From: an uncultured Lachnospiraceae bacterium
Lineage (GTDB): Bacteria; Bacillota; Clostridia; Lachnospirales; Lachnospiraceae
Length of the DNA: 64,000 nucleotides
Assembly: GCA_934343915.1 (NCBI GenBank)
Contig: CAKRIL010000013.1
Location: 1 to 64,000, forward strand
Reading direction: 5' to 3'
The first letter of the stretch is position 1. Each line of letters starts with the position of its first letter. Positions 10,063-18,819 of this stretch are shown in pieces. Below the pieces are notes generated by a model. It did not search any database. It saw only the letters and a program-made list of their open reading frames with translations, and was not told where the DNA came from. A program made the position numbers and the translations under genes.

Positions 10063-10443
10063 CTACCTGTCTTCCTGTCTGTTTTCCTGTTCTTTTTTTC
10101 TAAATCGTCTAAGTATACTCTCAAAGTCAACGTTCGACTGACCTTTTTGTTCCTTAATTACCAGCTTATCGCTCTCAATCTCACCTAAAAGAGTTACCGT
10201 GTCCTTGCACACAGCAACCGCAAAGTACTGCTCTCCGACACGAATAATCTGTATAAACTTATTCTGTGAAAGACGCATTGTGTCAAGAACCTGTATGTTG
10301 TCGCCCGATAACTGCCCCTTCTGATACTTTCCGACAAAGCATGTCATAAAATAAGTCAGAACAAGCACAAACACGAACAATACAGCAACCGTAATCAGTT
10401 GTACAATACCATTCACTCCCGTAAGAAGCATAAATGTCAGCAC
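10063..10443 (-). CDS. fliO: Flagellar biosynthesis protein FliO/FliZ
   Basis: 126 residues with one membrane helix (about 13-37) and a small basic cytosolic domain containing LDTMRLSQNKFIQIIRVG and YFAVAV, typical of FliO (called FliZ in Bacillus). FliO helps FliP assemble. The GTG start shares one base with the cheY stop (TAGTG, 10441-10445). An ATG five codons in (10431) is an alternative start. Position between cheY and fliP is the normal firmicute arrangement. Confidence 0.88.
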   Translation of the reverse strand: MLTFMLLTGVNGIVQLITVAVLFVFVLVLTYFMTCFVGKYQKGQLSGDNIQVLDTMRLSQNKFIQIIRVGEQYFAVAVCKDTVTLLGEIESDKLVIKEQKGQSNVDFESILRRFRKKEQENRQEDR

Positions 10444-10805
10444 TAACCTACTACCTTTCTTACTGCCTCTAATACACGATCCTGCTGGAATGGCTTAACA
10501 ATAAAGTCCTTAGCTCCCGACTGGATTGAGTCAATAACCATTGCCTGCTGTCCCATTGCTGAGCACATGATAACTGCAGCTGATGAATCTGATGCCTTGA
10601 TTGCCTTGAGAGCCTGAATTCCATCCATCTCAGGCATTGTGATATCCATAAGAACAAGATCCGGCTTAAGCTCTGAATACTTTTCAACAGCCTTAGCGCC
10701 GTTCTCAGCCTCACCTACCACATTGTAACCATTCTTTGTGAGGATGTCCTTGATCATCATTCTCATAAATGCTGCGTCATCGCAAATTAATATATTCTTT
10801 CCCAT
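10443..10805 (-). CDS. cheY: Chemotaxis response regulator CheY
   Basis: 120-residue single-domain receiver. Phospho-acceptor Asp54 is in VLMDITMP, the acidic pair Asp9-Asp10 is in ILICDDA, and the conserved Lys is in FIVKPF near residue 103. Phospho-CheY binds FliM/FliY to change rotation direction. It follows fliY after 92 bases, the longest gap in this half of the operon, and overlaps fliO by one base. The same fliY-cheY-fliZ order occurs in Bacillus. Confidence 0.97.
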   Translation of the reverse strand: MGKNILICDDAAFMRMMIKDILTKNGYNVVGEAENGAKAVEKYSELKPDLVLMDITMPEMDGIQALKAIKASDSSAAVIMCSAMGQQAMVIDSIQSGAKDFIVKPFQQDRVLEAVRKVVG

Positions 10806-10897
10806 GATATTCTCCTTCTGGTAATATATATTCAGATTTCTGTTACCATTATACTATATAATTAACATTAATAAAATATCGTATTATGTTATAAATG

Positions 10898-12124
10898 TCA
10901 ATTAATAATTTCTGTAATCTTAATTCCAAAGCTCTCCTCGATTACGACGACCTCTCCCTTGGCTACATATTTGCCATTGACGAGAACGTCTATCGGTTCA
11001 CCTGCAATCTTGTTAAGCTCTACAATGGTACCCGGTGCAAAATCAAGAATCTCCTTGATTGACTTCTTGGTACGTCCAAGCTCTACCGTAACCTCGAGAG
11101 GTACATCCATGATTAAATCAATATTCTCATGCTGACCTGACGAAGACATGTCTCCTGTGAATGGCTTAAATGAAGCCGGCTGTACATTAGGCATCGGCTG
11201 CGGCTGATAGCCTCCCATAAGCTGTGGCTGCGGATATGGCATTGCCGGCTGCATATATCCCGGCATCGGCTGAGCATATGGATTCATCACAGGCTGCTGA
11301 TATGCACTCATGTCAGGCATTGGCTGAGCTGGCATTGGCTGTGGTGCCGGTGCAGAAGCAGGTGCAGAAGCTGCCGGCTGTGACGCAGGTGCCGGCGATG
11401 CGGAGCTCGATGCACTGTCTGATGAGCTGCCCGACTTCATTCCGAATATCTCGTAAAGAGACTTAGCGAACTCGAATGGATACAGCTGCATTATCTCACT
11501 GTCTATCAGGTCGCCTATTAACATTTTAAATGAAACCTTAACGAACTTGGACTTGAGGAACTCAGGAAGTTTTCCCGTGTTCATGCTCTCATTAAGATCT
11601 ACAAGTTCTGCTGTTGGCGGGCTTATATCAATCTTCTTGTTGAGCATTGACGACATGGATGTCGCCGCACTTCCCATCATCTGGTTCATTGCCTCTCCGA
11701 TAGCGCTGAGATGAAGCTCTGTTATCGGCTCATCCGAGGCTACACCCGGACCACCCATCATAAGATCTGTTATAATCTTAACATCATTTTCTTTTAATAC
11801 AAGTACGTTGTTGCCGTCAAGACCGTCAACATACTTTATCTGGAGAAATACACATGGTCTGTCGTATGAATCTGCCAGCTCACCCCACTCAACATACGAA
11901 ACATTCGGTGTGGTAATGGTAACTGTCTGATTAAGCAGCATACCAAGCGTTGTAGCCGCAGAACCCATACTGATATTGGAAATCTCTCCAATGGCATCCT
12001 TCTGTTCGTCAGTAAGGATTTTATCATCATCCGCAGATGCTGTGGCTGTCGCAGTCGAACTGTCGCCATTATCAACCCCGGCTAATAATGCATTAATTTC
12101 ATCCTGTGATAACATTCCGTCCAT
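10898..12124 (-). CDS. fliY: Flagellar motor switch phosphatase FliY (FliN family)
   Basis: About 408 residues from ATG 12124, chosen because GAGGAG sits eight bases upstream; a GTG three codons earlier overlaps the fliM stop but has no useful spacing. The N-terminal peptide MLSQDEINALLAG resembles the CheY-binding peptide of FliM. A CheC-like CheY-P phosphatase domain follows (about 35-215). Next is a Pro/Gln/Met-rich linker (about 230-320), then a C-terminal SpoA/FliN domain (about 325-405). It therefore combines C-ring structure with signal termination, as in Bacillus. Confidence 0.95.
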   Translation of the reverse strand: MDGMLSQDEINALLAGVDNGDSSTATATASADDDKILTDEQKDAIGEISNISMGSAATTLGMLLNQTVTITTPNVSYVEWGELADSYDRPCVFLQIKYVDGLDGNNVLVLKENDVKIITDLMMGGPGVASDEPITELHLSAIGEAMNQMMGSAATSMSSMLNKKIDISPPTAELVDLNESMNTGKLPEFLKSKFVKVSFKMLIGDLIDSEIMQLYPFEFAKSLYEIFGMKSGSSSDSASSSASPAPASQPAASAPASAPAPQPMPAQPMPDMSAYQQPVMNPYAQPMPGYMQPAMPYPQPQLMGGYQPQPMPNVQPASFKPFTGDMSSSGQHENIDLIMDVPLEVTVELGRTKKSIKEILDFAPGTIVELNKIAGEPIDVLVNGKYVAKGEVVVIEESFGIKITEIIN

Positions 12125-12129
12125 TGTTC

Positions 12130-13110
12130 TCACTCCTCTTCTTTCAGTATTTGCGTTATTCTAACCGCATAATTGTCATTGGTAGAGCCGGGCATAGCTG
12201 CAAACTTCTTAATATTGCCCACATATACATCAAGTTCATCATCTATGCTTCTGTCGAGCTTAATGACATCACCAACATGAAGCTGTAAGAAATCATTAAC
12301 AGATATTGAGCTGTTGCCTAAAACAGCCTTAACCGGTATCTGTGCCTTGGAAATAAGGCTCTCAATAGCATCATTATAGGACTTATTATCCTTATCCTGC
12401 ATAGTAGAGAACCAATACTTCGTATTAAGCTTGTCCATAACAGGCTCTAAAACGCCGAACGGAAGACAGACATTCATCAGTCCCTCAACATCACCTATTT
12501 TAACATTAATTGTGACAATTGCAATAGTTTCACTCGGTGAAATAATCTGTGCGAACTGTGAATTTGTCTCTATTCTCTCTAATCGTGGAGTAATGCTGAC
12601 TACATTCTGCCATGGTTCCCTCAAAAGATTCACACATATTGTAAATATTCTTTCAAGGATTACCAGCTCTATCTCCGAGTAATCCCGCATCTTATCAAGC
12701 GGCTCTCCCTCACCGCCAAGCAGCCTGTCCACAATACAAAAAGCTAAGTTTCCTGATATTTCCATGACTGCCGAGCCTTCAAGAGGATCCATGTTGATAA
12801 CACCTAAGAGCACCGGATTCGACAATGCGTTGGAAAACTCGGAGTATATTACCGACTCTGAGTTGATTACCTCCACCTGCACCGCTTTTCTAAGATATGC
12901 CGGAAGATTCGTTGAAAGAAGTCTTCCGTAGTGCTCGAATATGATTTCGAGTGTTCTTAAATGCTCCTTAGAGAACTTGGTAGGTCTCGCAAAATCGTAG
13001 TTCTTAACTTGTTTTTCGTCCTTATCTTTAATTTCTTCCACATCCAGCTCTCCACTATTGAGAGCCTTCAGCAGATTGTCTATTTCGCTCTGCGACAGGA
13101 CTTCGCCCAT
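12130..13110 (-). CDS. fliM: Flagellar motor switch protein FliM
   Basis: 326 residues. The N-terminus has the CheY-P binding peptide (VLSQSEIDNLLKAL), then the FliM middle domain with the GGxG-type loop (RLLGGEGEP), then a C-terminal SpoA domain. FliM links the C-ring to FliG and senses phospho-CheY. Its stop TGA lies at 12130-12132, just before fliY. Normal length and order after fliL. Confidence 0.97.
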   Translation of the reverse strand: MGEVLSQSEIDNLLKALNSGELDVEEIKDKDEKQVKNYDFARPTKFSKEHLRTLEIIFEHYGRLLSTNLPAYLRKAVQVEVINSESVIYSEFSNALSNPVLLGVINMDPLEGSAVMEISGNLAFCIVDRLLGGEGEPLDKMRDYSEIELVILERIFTICVNLLREPWQNVVSITPRLERIETNSQFAQIISPSETIAIVTINVKIGDVEGLMNVCLPFGVLEPVMDKLNTKYWFSTMQDKDNKSYNDAIESLISKAQIPVKAVLGNSSISVNDFLQLHVGDVIKLDRSIDDELDVYVGNIKKFAAMPGSTNDNYAVRITQILKEEE

Positions 13111-13141
13111 TCAAAGTCACCTGCCCTTCCTCTAGAATACA

Positions 13142-13663
13142 CTACTGTGTGATGAAACTTGTGAAACTTACATCATATATAAATGTAGAATCAAACAACT
13201 GCTGGAGTCTTCCGAGAACCTCTTTGCGGATCTCCTCCTTATTGTTGATTGCCTGATCCATTGTATACTGGGTAATAACCTCAATCACAACACTGTCAAT
13301 CTGGCTCATCGCTGAGCTTATTGTTGCCTGTTTAGTCTTGTAATCCTCATGTGACTTATTAAGAATAATGCTCATACCAAGAACAATAACATGTGCCTTG
13401 CCGTCCTCACCCGTCTTAAGGTTCAAGGATGTTGTGGACTCACCGTTGAATGTAACGGCTACCTCCTCAAGCTTGGTAATGTCAACTGTCTCCGGTTCAT
13501 CCGAAGAACCGCTCACATCAAGGTCGATTATCTCGCATATCTTGTCAACGAGATTGCTTGTCTTGTTAATAGCCGGCATACATGTAAAAATAAGTAATGC
13601 CGAAAGCACTAAGTTCACTACTGCAAGCGCAAGTGTAATGATTTGTAACAGACTCTTTTTCAC
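13142..13663 (-). CDS. fliL: Flagellar basal body-associated protein FliL
   Basis: 173 residues: one N-terminal membrane helix (about 5-30) and an external stomatin-like FliL domain ending in the characteristic INNKEEIRKEVL ... LFDSTFIYDVSFTSFITQ region. FliL surrounds the stator units and stabilises torque generation. It lies between motB and fliM, consistent with that role. Confidence 0.93.
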   Translation of the reverse strand: MKKSLLQIITLALAVVNLVLSALLIFTCMPAINKTSNLVDKICEIIDLDVSGSSDEPETVDITKLEEVAVTFNGESTTSLNLKTGEDGKAHVIVLGMSIILNKSHEDYKTKQATISSAMSQIDSVVIEVITQYTMDQAINNKEEIRKEVLGRLQQLFDSTFIYDVSFTSFITQ

Positions 13664-13685
13664 TTTCTTTTCCTCCTGTATCTGT

Positions 13686-14492
13686 CTACTGATTGTAATC
13701 GCTTAAGCTGTTGTATATTCTGATTTCAACACGCCTGTTCTGTGCTCTTCCCTCAGCCGTCGAATTATCCGCGATTGGCTTATACTCGCCAAAGCCGGAA
13801 TGCATAAGATTGTTCGGTGATAAGCCGCATTCATTCACCAAATACTCATACACCGAAAGTGCACGGTATGTTGACAGCACCGCATTGCTTGTAAAGAGCG
13901 GGTCACCTATTATCGGAACATTGTCCGTATGTCCGAGAATCTGAATCGTGTTGTCCGGATATTCCGCAAGAACCAGTGCAACCTGGGAAAGGAGCTCCTT
14001 CGCCTCCGGCTTAAGATCCGCCTTGGCAGAATCAAACAGGAGCGACCCCTTGAGCGTGAGCTGCACATAATGTGTGGTCGTTTGAACCTCCACTGACGAT
14101 ACAATGTTCTTATCCTCGAGCTCTCTCTCTATATTCTCAGACATCTTGGTTGATTCCTTAAGCTGTTCCTTCTCGAGTTCAAGCTTAGCATATGTAACCG
14201 AATCGGATTCACCATCCTCATTCTTACCCAGCTCCGTGTAATACTCACTGAGCTGTGTCAGCTGGCTTGCACCGCTGGCAATCAGCACACCCTGTCCTAT
14301 TCCCGTCTGCCCTCCGTTCAATATGGAAAAGCTCTGAGCCATGGACTGTGCTATCTGCTGGAACTTCTCAGCATCAACTGTCGACGAAGCAAACAAAAGT
14401 ACGAAGAAACATAGCAGCAGATTCATCAGGTCGGAAAAGGTATCTTTCCACCCATCGGTTTTTACCGGTGCTTCATCTTTCTTCTTTGCCAT
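13686..14492 (-). CDS. motB: Flagellar stator protein MotB
   Basis: 268 residues. One membrane helix (about 19-40) begins with the proton-binding Asp21 (TFSDLMNLLL). A periplasm-side OmpA-like peptidoglycan-binding domain (about 140-260) carries ILGHTDNVP and AQNRRVEIRIY. MotA5MotB2 units convert ion flow to torque. The start ATG overlaps the motA stop codon by one base (ATTAA arrangement at 14490-14494). Placement of motAB inside the fla/che operon, rather than elsewhere as in Bacillus, is common in Lachnospiraceae-type operons. Confidence 0.96.
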   Translation of the reverse strand: MAKKKDEAPVKTDGWKDTFSDLMNLLLCFFVLLFASSTVDAEKFQQIAQSMAQSFSILNGGQTGIGQGVLIASGASQLTQLSEYYTELGKNEDGESDSVTYAKLELEKEQLKESTKMSENIERELEDKNIVSSVEVQTTTHYVQLTLKGSLLFDSAKADLKPEAKELLSQVALVLAEYPDNTIQILGHTDNVPIIGDPLFTSNAVLSTYRALSVYEYLVNECGLSPNNLMHSGFGEYKPIADNSTAEGRAQNRRVEIRIYNSLSDYNQ

Positions 14493-15298
14493 TAAGCCTC
14501 ACCTGCCTGTTCAGTTGTTCCCTCATCACCGCCGAACTTCTTTCTGTCAGCAGGTGAAAGGAATGATTTTAACTTCTCTTCAATAACTCGAGGGTTCTCA
14601 CCTGCCTGAATAGACAGAAGACCTTCTATCATAACCTCTTTAATGGTTACCTCAATCTCGTTGTTGGCACGCAGCTTGATTGCCACAGGTGTTGCAAGCC
14701 AGTTGGCAAGAAGCGAGCCGTAGAATGTTGTTATGAGGGCGATAGCCATCGCAGGACCGATTGCTGACGGGTCACTCATGTTCTGGAGCATCTTGATAAG
14801 TCCGATAAGAGTACCGATCATTCCCCATGCAGGTCCCATACCTGCAAGGTTCTCCCAAAATCCATATACCTTCTTATGTCTTGCCTCAAGATTGGAAAGC
14901 TCAGTCTCAAGAATTGCCCTTACAAGGTCAGGCTCAGTACCATCGACAATGAGAAGAACTCCCTTCTTAAGGAAATCATCATCAAGTCCCTCGGCAGCTT
15001 CCTCGAGTGCGAGAAGTCCTTCCTTTCTTGCAAGATTGGATAATTCAATAATTTTCTTGATTGTGCCAGCGTGGTCAACCTTCTTATCCTTGAGTGCAAG
15101 TCCGAAGCCCTTAAGCCCCTTCACATAATCCGGCATCTTATTCATCGTAAGACATGCACCGAACGCACCTCCGATAGTAATCGCAATCGAACCCGGGTCA
15201 ATGAAGCTTCCGATAACGCCGAAGCCATCACCTGATATAATTCCGTACATCGTGAATCCAAAACATAAAACCAAACCAATAATTGTAGCTAAATCCAC
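14492..15298 (-). CDS. motA: Flagellar stator protein MotA
   Basis: 268 residues with four membrane helices and the MotA/TolQ cytosolic loop between helices 2 and 3. The GTG start at 15298 has AGGTG seven bases upstream. Conserved ENLAGMGPAWGMIGTLIGLI and the proline pair region (ATPVAIKLRANNE) are visible. It partners with MotB, whose gene overlaps its stop codon. No sequence feature clearly decides between proton and sodium coupling. Confidence 0.96.
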   Translation of the reverse strand: MDLATIIGLVLCFGFTMYGIISGDGFGVIGSFIDPGSIAITIGGAFGACLTMNKMPDYVKGLKGFGLALKDKKVDHAGTIKKIIELSNLARKEGLLALEEAAEGLDDDFLKKGVLLIVDGTEPDLVRAILETELSNLEARHKKVYGFWENLAGMGPAWGMIGTLIGLIKMLQNMSDPSAIGPAMAIALITTFYGSLLANWLATPVAIKLRANNEIEVTIKEVMIEGLLSIQAGENPRVIEEKLKSFLSPADRKKFGGDEGTTEQAGEA

Positions 15299-15332
15299 CT
15301 TTATTCACCTGCCAGTCATTATTATTTGTATA

Positions 15333-15539
15333 TTAGGCCTCTTCCAAGGCTGTTCTTTCGATGTAAATTTTCCTCTTATAAGATAATACTAAATTTTTTA
15401 TTGCTTGTCTACTTTCTTTTACTATTAATTTTTTCCCGGTTGTGAGTGTCACCACCGTATCGGGAGTCTCCTCAATACTCTCAATCAAATCACAGTTTAC
15501 GGTAAAATTAATACCGTTCAATCTCGTCAAGTCAATCAT
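15333..15539 (-). CDS. flbD: FlbD/SwrD family flagellar protein
   Basis: 68 residues from ATG 15539, which overlaps the upstream epimerase-like gene by four bases (ATGA, 15536-15539). Starts with MIDLTRLNGINFTVN and contains the family's ETPDTVVTLTTGKKLIVKES stretch. SwrD in Bacillus increases stator function and flagellar power. It lies directly before motA here, which agrees with that role. A longer reading starting at 15557 has no advantage and breaks the typical N-terminus. Confidence 0.9.
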   Translation of the reverse strand: MIDLTRLNGINFTVNCDLIESIEETPDTVVTLTTGKKLIVKESRQAIKNLVLSYKRKIYIERTALEEA

Positions 15540-16435
15540 TCTCCCCCTCCTATCCACTCTCTGAAATTCATCCTTCTTATATCACCGAGAAGCTTATCAA
15601 GCTTACCGCTGTCGAACACCGTGCTTCCCGACTCTATCTTGAGTGCGCTTCCAGGCCACGGAGTATACTCAATATCAACCCCATATCTGTCCGCTGTAAC
15701 CTGTGCCATCTCTTTAAGGCTGTAATCCTCACCGCCTATATTATATACATCATCAATACACATATCAGAAAAGCTTCCCGCAATAATCGTCTCACATAAA
15801 TCACCGATGTATGTGAGTGTTCTTCTCACTTCTCCGTCACCGTACAGCGAAATATTCGCACCTGATGCAGCCTTCCCTATGAAGAATTCTGCAGTTCCGT
15901 AGGAACTGACTCCCTCAAGCAGACTTCCGTAAGGCACACATATTCTGAATATACAGTAGTGTATTCCGAACACATCATGGTACATCTTAAGATACTGCTC
16001 ACACGCGAACTTATTCACCGCATATACGGTCTTCATTTCCTTTTCGGAATCTTCCTTAAGAGGTTCGTCCTTGCCCTTATATACCAGTCTTGTTGACGGA
16101 AATACAAGCTTTGCGGTTGAATTCGCCCTTCGCATGGCATTAAGCAGATTCAAAAGTCCCAGCTCATTGACCTCAACAAAGCTTTCCGGCTCGTCAAATC
16201 CTGCATAAGTTCCGGTCCTTCCGGTAAAAATGATAACCGCGTCGACATCATACCTTACCGATGCCATCGACTCCTCACTCATAATATTAATAGGAGCATA
16301 GTCACAAAGTCCGTCCTTATGCAGCTCCTCCCTGTCATATAAATACATCTTTAACTCTGCATTGCTGTTCTTAATGCACTGTATAAGATTTCTTGCTATA
16401 TAACTGTTTGCTCCGATAATAGTAACTGACTTCAT
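15536..16435 (-). CDS. NAD-dependent epimerase/dehydratase (extended SDR) inside the flagellar operon
   Basis: 299 residues from ATG 16435 (GGAG six bases upstream; the TTG four codons earlier lacks a site). Extended short-chain dehydrogenase fold: an N-terminal Rossmann nucleotide motif GANSYIA (residues 7-13) and the catalytic YxxxK in VYAVNK (near residue 150). The C-terminal half resembles nucleotide-sugar epimerases (GDGEVRRTLTYIGDL, YNIGG). Family members interconvert or dehydrate nucleotide sugars. It is coupled to flbD by a four-base overlap and lies 20 to 30 bases after flgE, so it is truly in the operon. A role in flagellin glycosylation is inferred; substrate unknown. Confidence 0.85.
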   Translation of the reverse strand: MKSVTIIGANSYIARNLIQCIKNSNAELKMYLYDREELHKDGLCDYAPINIMSEESMASVRYDVDAVIIFTGRTGTYAGFDEPESFVEVNELGLLNLLNAMRRANSTAKLVFPSTRLVYKGKDEPLKEDSEKEMKTVYAVNKFACEQYLKMYHDVFGIHYCIFRICVPYGSLLEGVSSYGTAEFFIGKAASGANISLYGDGEVRRTLTYIGDLCETIIAGSFSDMCIDDVYNIGGEDYSLKEMAQVTADRYGVDIEYTPWPGSALKIESGSTVFDSGKLDKLLGDIRRMNFREWIGGGE

Positions 16436-16467
16436 AACCTGCTCCAAATTAATATTATTTAAAATAA

Positions 16468-17775
16468 TTATCTCTTAAGATTTATAAGCTCCTCAAGCAT
16501 TGTATCGGATACTGTAATGATACGTGAATTAGCCTGGAAACCTCTCTGTGTTGTAATCATATCGGTAAACTGTCCGGCAAGGTCAACATTTGACATCTCG
16601 ACATAACCCGGAGCAAATGAACCTCCGTCAGAGGTTACATCCTGTCCGATTCCATCGAACTCACCTGAGTTCATTGTTGCTGAGTACAGGTTGGAACCTG
16701 CCTTCTCAAGACCTGCAAGGTTGGTGAAGGTCGCAACAACAATCTGTCCGAGTGTCTTGGATGCACCGTTGTCGTAGCTTGCAATAATCTTACCGTCTGT
16801 CTGAATGCTTACGGATGTCATCTTACCTGCTGCAAGACCTGCATTCTGTCCGTCAGCATCACCCTTCTTAGGAACGAGCGATGTATCCTTACCAAAGCAT
16901 GTAACCTGAGAAATATCAACTGTAATGTTCTGGTCAAACGAATTGCCGAGACCTGTAACAGTGAGGGTGAGCGGGTTGCCTGTTGCAAGACTTCCATCTG
17001 CGCTGTTAAATTTAATGTTGGCATTGTTAATAACCGCCTGAAGCTGAGCATCGGTCAGTCCCATATCCGTTCCGTTACATGTCATTGCCGTACATGTGAT
17101 ATTGTAGCTGTACGGATCCGCAGCATCCTGACTGATTGAGAGTGTTGCTCTGTACTCGTAGCCGAGATTGTCATAAAAGCTTACATTGGTTGAGATTGTT
17201 CCGCCTGTGGTTGAGAAGCTCTCATCCTCTTTGTTGATATTACCTGTTATGGTTGCCTGTGTTGTCTGTGTCGGGTTAGTGTATGTATTGGCTGCCGTGT
17301 AGATTGAGAGCGGCTGAACCGTTGCTCTCTGAATATTGCCATTGGCATCAGGAAGCCATCCCATTACACTGTAACCAGCACTTGTAACAAGATTACCGGA
17401 GGCATCTGTTGTAAAGTTACCTGCTCTTGTAAAGAAATTCTGTGTACCATCGTTTACAATGAACATTGAATCTCCGTTAATCATAAGGTCGAACGGGTTG
17501 TTGGTTGCCTGTGAACCGCCTGAATCCGATACGGATGTGCTCATGGCTGCAACCTTGGAACCAAGACCTATCTGCATTGCGTTCGTACCGCCTCGTCCTG
17601 TTGAAGCGTTAGGACCTGACGCACTCTGTGTTGTCTGGTATAATACATCACTGAAGGATACGGACTGTGCCTTATATCCGACAGTATTTACGTTGGCGAT
17701 ATTGTTACCAATAACGTCCATCTTGGTCTGATGTGTCTTAAGACCTGCCACACCAGAGAAAAGTGATCTCATCAT
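16468..17775 (-). CDS. flgE: Flagellar hook protein FlgE
   Basis: 435 residues. The N-terminal rod motif MRSLFSGVAGLKTHQ...MDVIGNNIANVNTVGYK and the C-terminal FlgE/FlgG coiled segment (ELINLKR end, QANSRIITVSDTMLEEL) flank a Ser/Thr/Gly-rich D1/D2 region. FlgE polymerises into the hook joining rod and filament. AGGAGG precedes the start by ten bases. Expected order after flgD and the TIGR02530 gene. Confidence 0.95.
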   Translation of the reverse strand: MMRSLFSGVAGLKTHQTKMDVIGNNIANVNTVGYKAQSVSFSDVLYQTTQSASGPNASTGRGGTNAMQIGLGSKVAAMSTSVSDSGGSQATNNPFDLMINGDSMFIVNDGTQNFFTRAGNFTTDASGNLVTSAGYSVMGWLPDANGNIQRATVQPLSIYTAANTYTNPTQTTQATITGNINKEDESFSTTGGTISTNVSFYDNLGYEYRATLSISQDAADPYSYNITCTAMTCNGTDMGLTDAQLQAVINNANIKFNSADGSLATGNPLTLTVTGLGNSFDQNITVDISQVTCFGKDTSLVPKKGDADGQNAGLAAGKMTSVSIQTDGKIIASYDNGASKTLGQIVVATFTNLAGLEKAGSNLYSATMNSGEFDGIGQDVTSDGGSFAPGYVEMSNVDLAGQFTDMITTQRGFQANSRIITVSDTMLEELINLKR

Positions 17776-17854
17776 AGTAATTGTTCCTCCTGATTATGGA
17801 ACCGTGTCGGGCTTCTCAATCATTCAAAGTCCTCGACCTCCTCATCGGTCCGGT

Positions 17855-18271
17855 CTATATTATCACTGCTCCATCAATATTAGTATAGATATTGTCAGCA
17901 TCACTGCTCTGTTCCATTGCTGTAATCACCGTATTGCTCTTGGTGTTTACAATGAAAGAAAGGCTGTCCATTATAACAAGTGATTCCCTGATGCCCTTAT
18001 CAGATGCTTTCTTTGCTCCGTCCTGAAGTCTTGCCATCTGGTCGTCGGACAATGTTATATTTCTCTGCCTCAAGCGCTCACCGGCATGCTTTGAAAATTT
18101 AAGACTGCCATCCGTGGTAGTGTCTTTACTATTCTGCCACTTCTGTCTTAACATATCCTCAAAGGATATTGTCTGTGAAGCAGCCGCATCCTTGCTTTCT
18201 TTCGTCTTTTGAATCAGATATTGACCCGTGATCTGTTCAATGGAGGAATAAACATTGTTTTTAATCTCCAT
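17855..18271 (-). CDS. Flagellar operon protein, TIGR02530 family
   Basis: 138 residues of the small protein family found between flgD and flgE in firmicute flagellar operons. The recognisable part is FSKHAGERLRQRNITLSD followed by ESLVIMDSLSFIVN and NTVITAM near the C-terminus. Its molecular role is not established; its position between the hook cap and hook genes points to hook assembly. It starts 23 bases after the flgD stop. Confidence 0.85.
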   Translation of the reverse strand: MEIKNNVYSSIEQITGQYLIQKTKESKDAAASQTISFEDMLRQKWQNSKDTTTDGSLKFSKHAGERLRQRNITLSDDQMARLQDGAKKASDKGIRESLVIMDSLSFIVNTKSNTVITAMEQSSDADNIYTNIDGAVII

Positions 18272-18294
18272 ATTCGCTCCTTTGCTTGAACCGC

Positions 18295-18780
18295 TTACTC
18301 TTTATCGGTGCTGTCTGAACCACTGCCTGTTGAACTGCCGCCTGTAAGCTCCTTGTAGTAATCCTCATCAACAACTGAGTACAAATCATCAATATTGTAG
18401 AGATAACCACCGATTGAGAGATATGTACCATCCTCACGAATCTCAACCGTCTGTACCTTACCGCTTGTGTATTTTGTCTCACCGGTGCTGTCCGTCGTAG
18501 CCATGATAACATATTTTCCGACAAGATTCTGTGCCTGTCCTGTCTGCATAGACTCCGACATATTCTGAAGTTCCTCAATCTGCGAGAAAGTAGCCATCTG
18601 TGATACCCACTCTGTGTTGGTTGTAGGCTCAAGCGGATCCTGATACTGCATCTCAGCTACAAGAATCTGCAGGAACTGATCCTTACCCATTGTGGATGTA
18701 CCCTTTGTATCTTCTGACAGATTATCAGGTGTTGTATTAGCGTAAATTTTACCATTTACTATCTGTGCGCTTATTGCCAT
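18295..18780 (-). CDS. flgD: Flagellar hook capping/assembly protein FlgD
   Basis: 161 residues. Contains the FlgD N-terminal motif (MGKDQFLQILVAEMQYQDPLEPTTNTEWVSQMATFS region) and a short Tudor-like domain (YVIMATTDSTG, VEIREDGTYLSIGGYLYNIDDL). The Gly/Ser-rich tail is low complexity. FlgD caps the growing hook and is exported before FlgE. Located between fliK and the TIGR02530 gene. Confidence 0.95.
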   Translation of the reverse strand: MAISAQIVNGKIYANTTPDNLSEDTKGTSTMGKDQFLQILVAEMQYQDPLEPTTNTEWVSQMATFSQIEELQNMSESMQTGQAQNLVGKYVIMATTDSTGETKYTSGKVQTVEIREDGTYLSIGGYLYNIDDLYSVVDEDYYKELTGGSSTGSGSDSTDKE

Positions 18781-18819
18781 CGTTATTCTCCTTTCCTCTC
18801 CGCATATATACGGAAAATA

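Noticed and set aside
10848..10853. An internal promoter for cheY (perfect TATAAT in the 92-base fliY-cheY gap).
   Set aside because: No acceptable -35 at 16 to 18 bases in this very AT-rich stretch.
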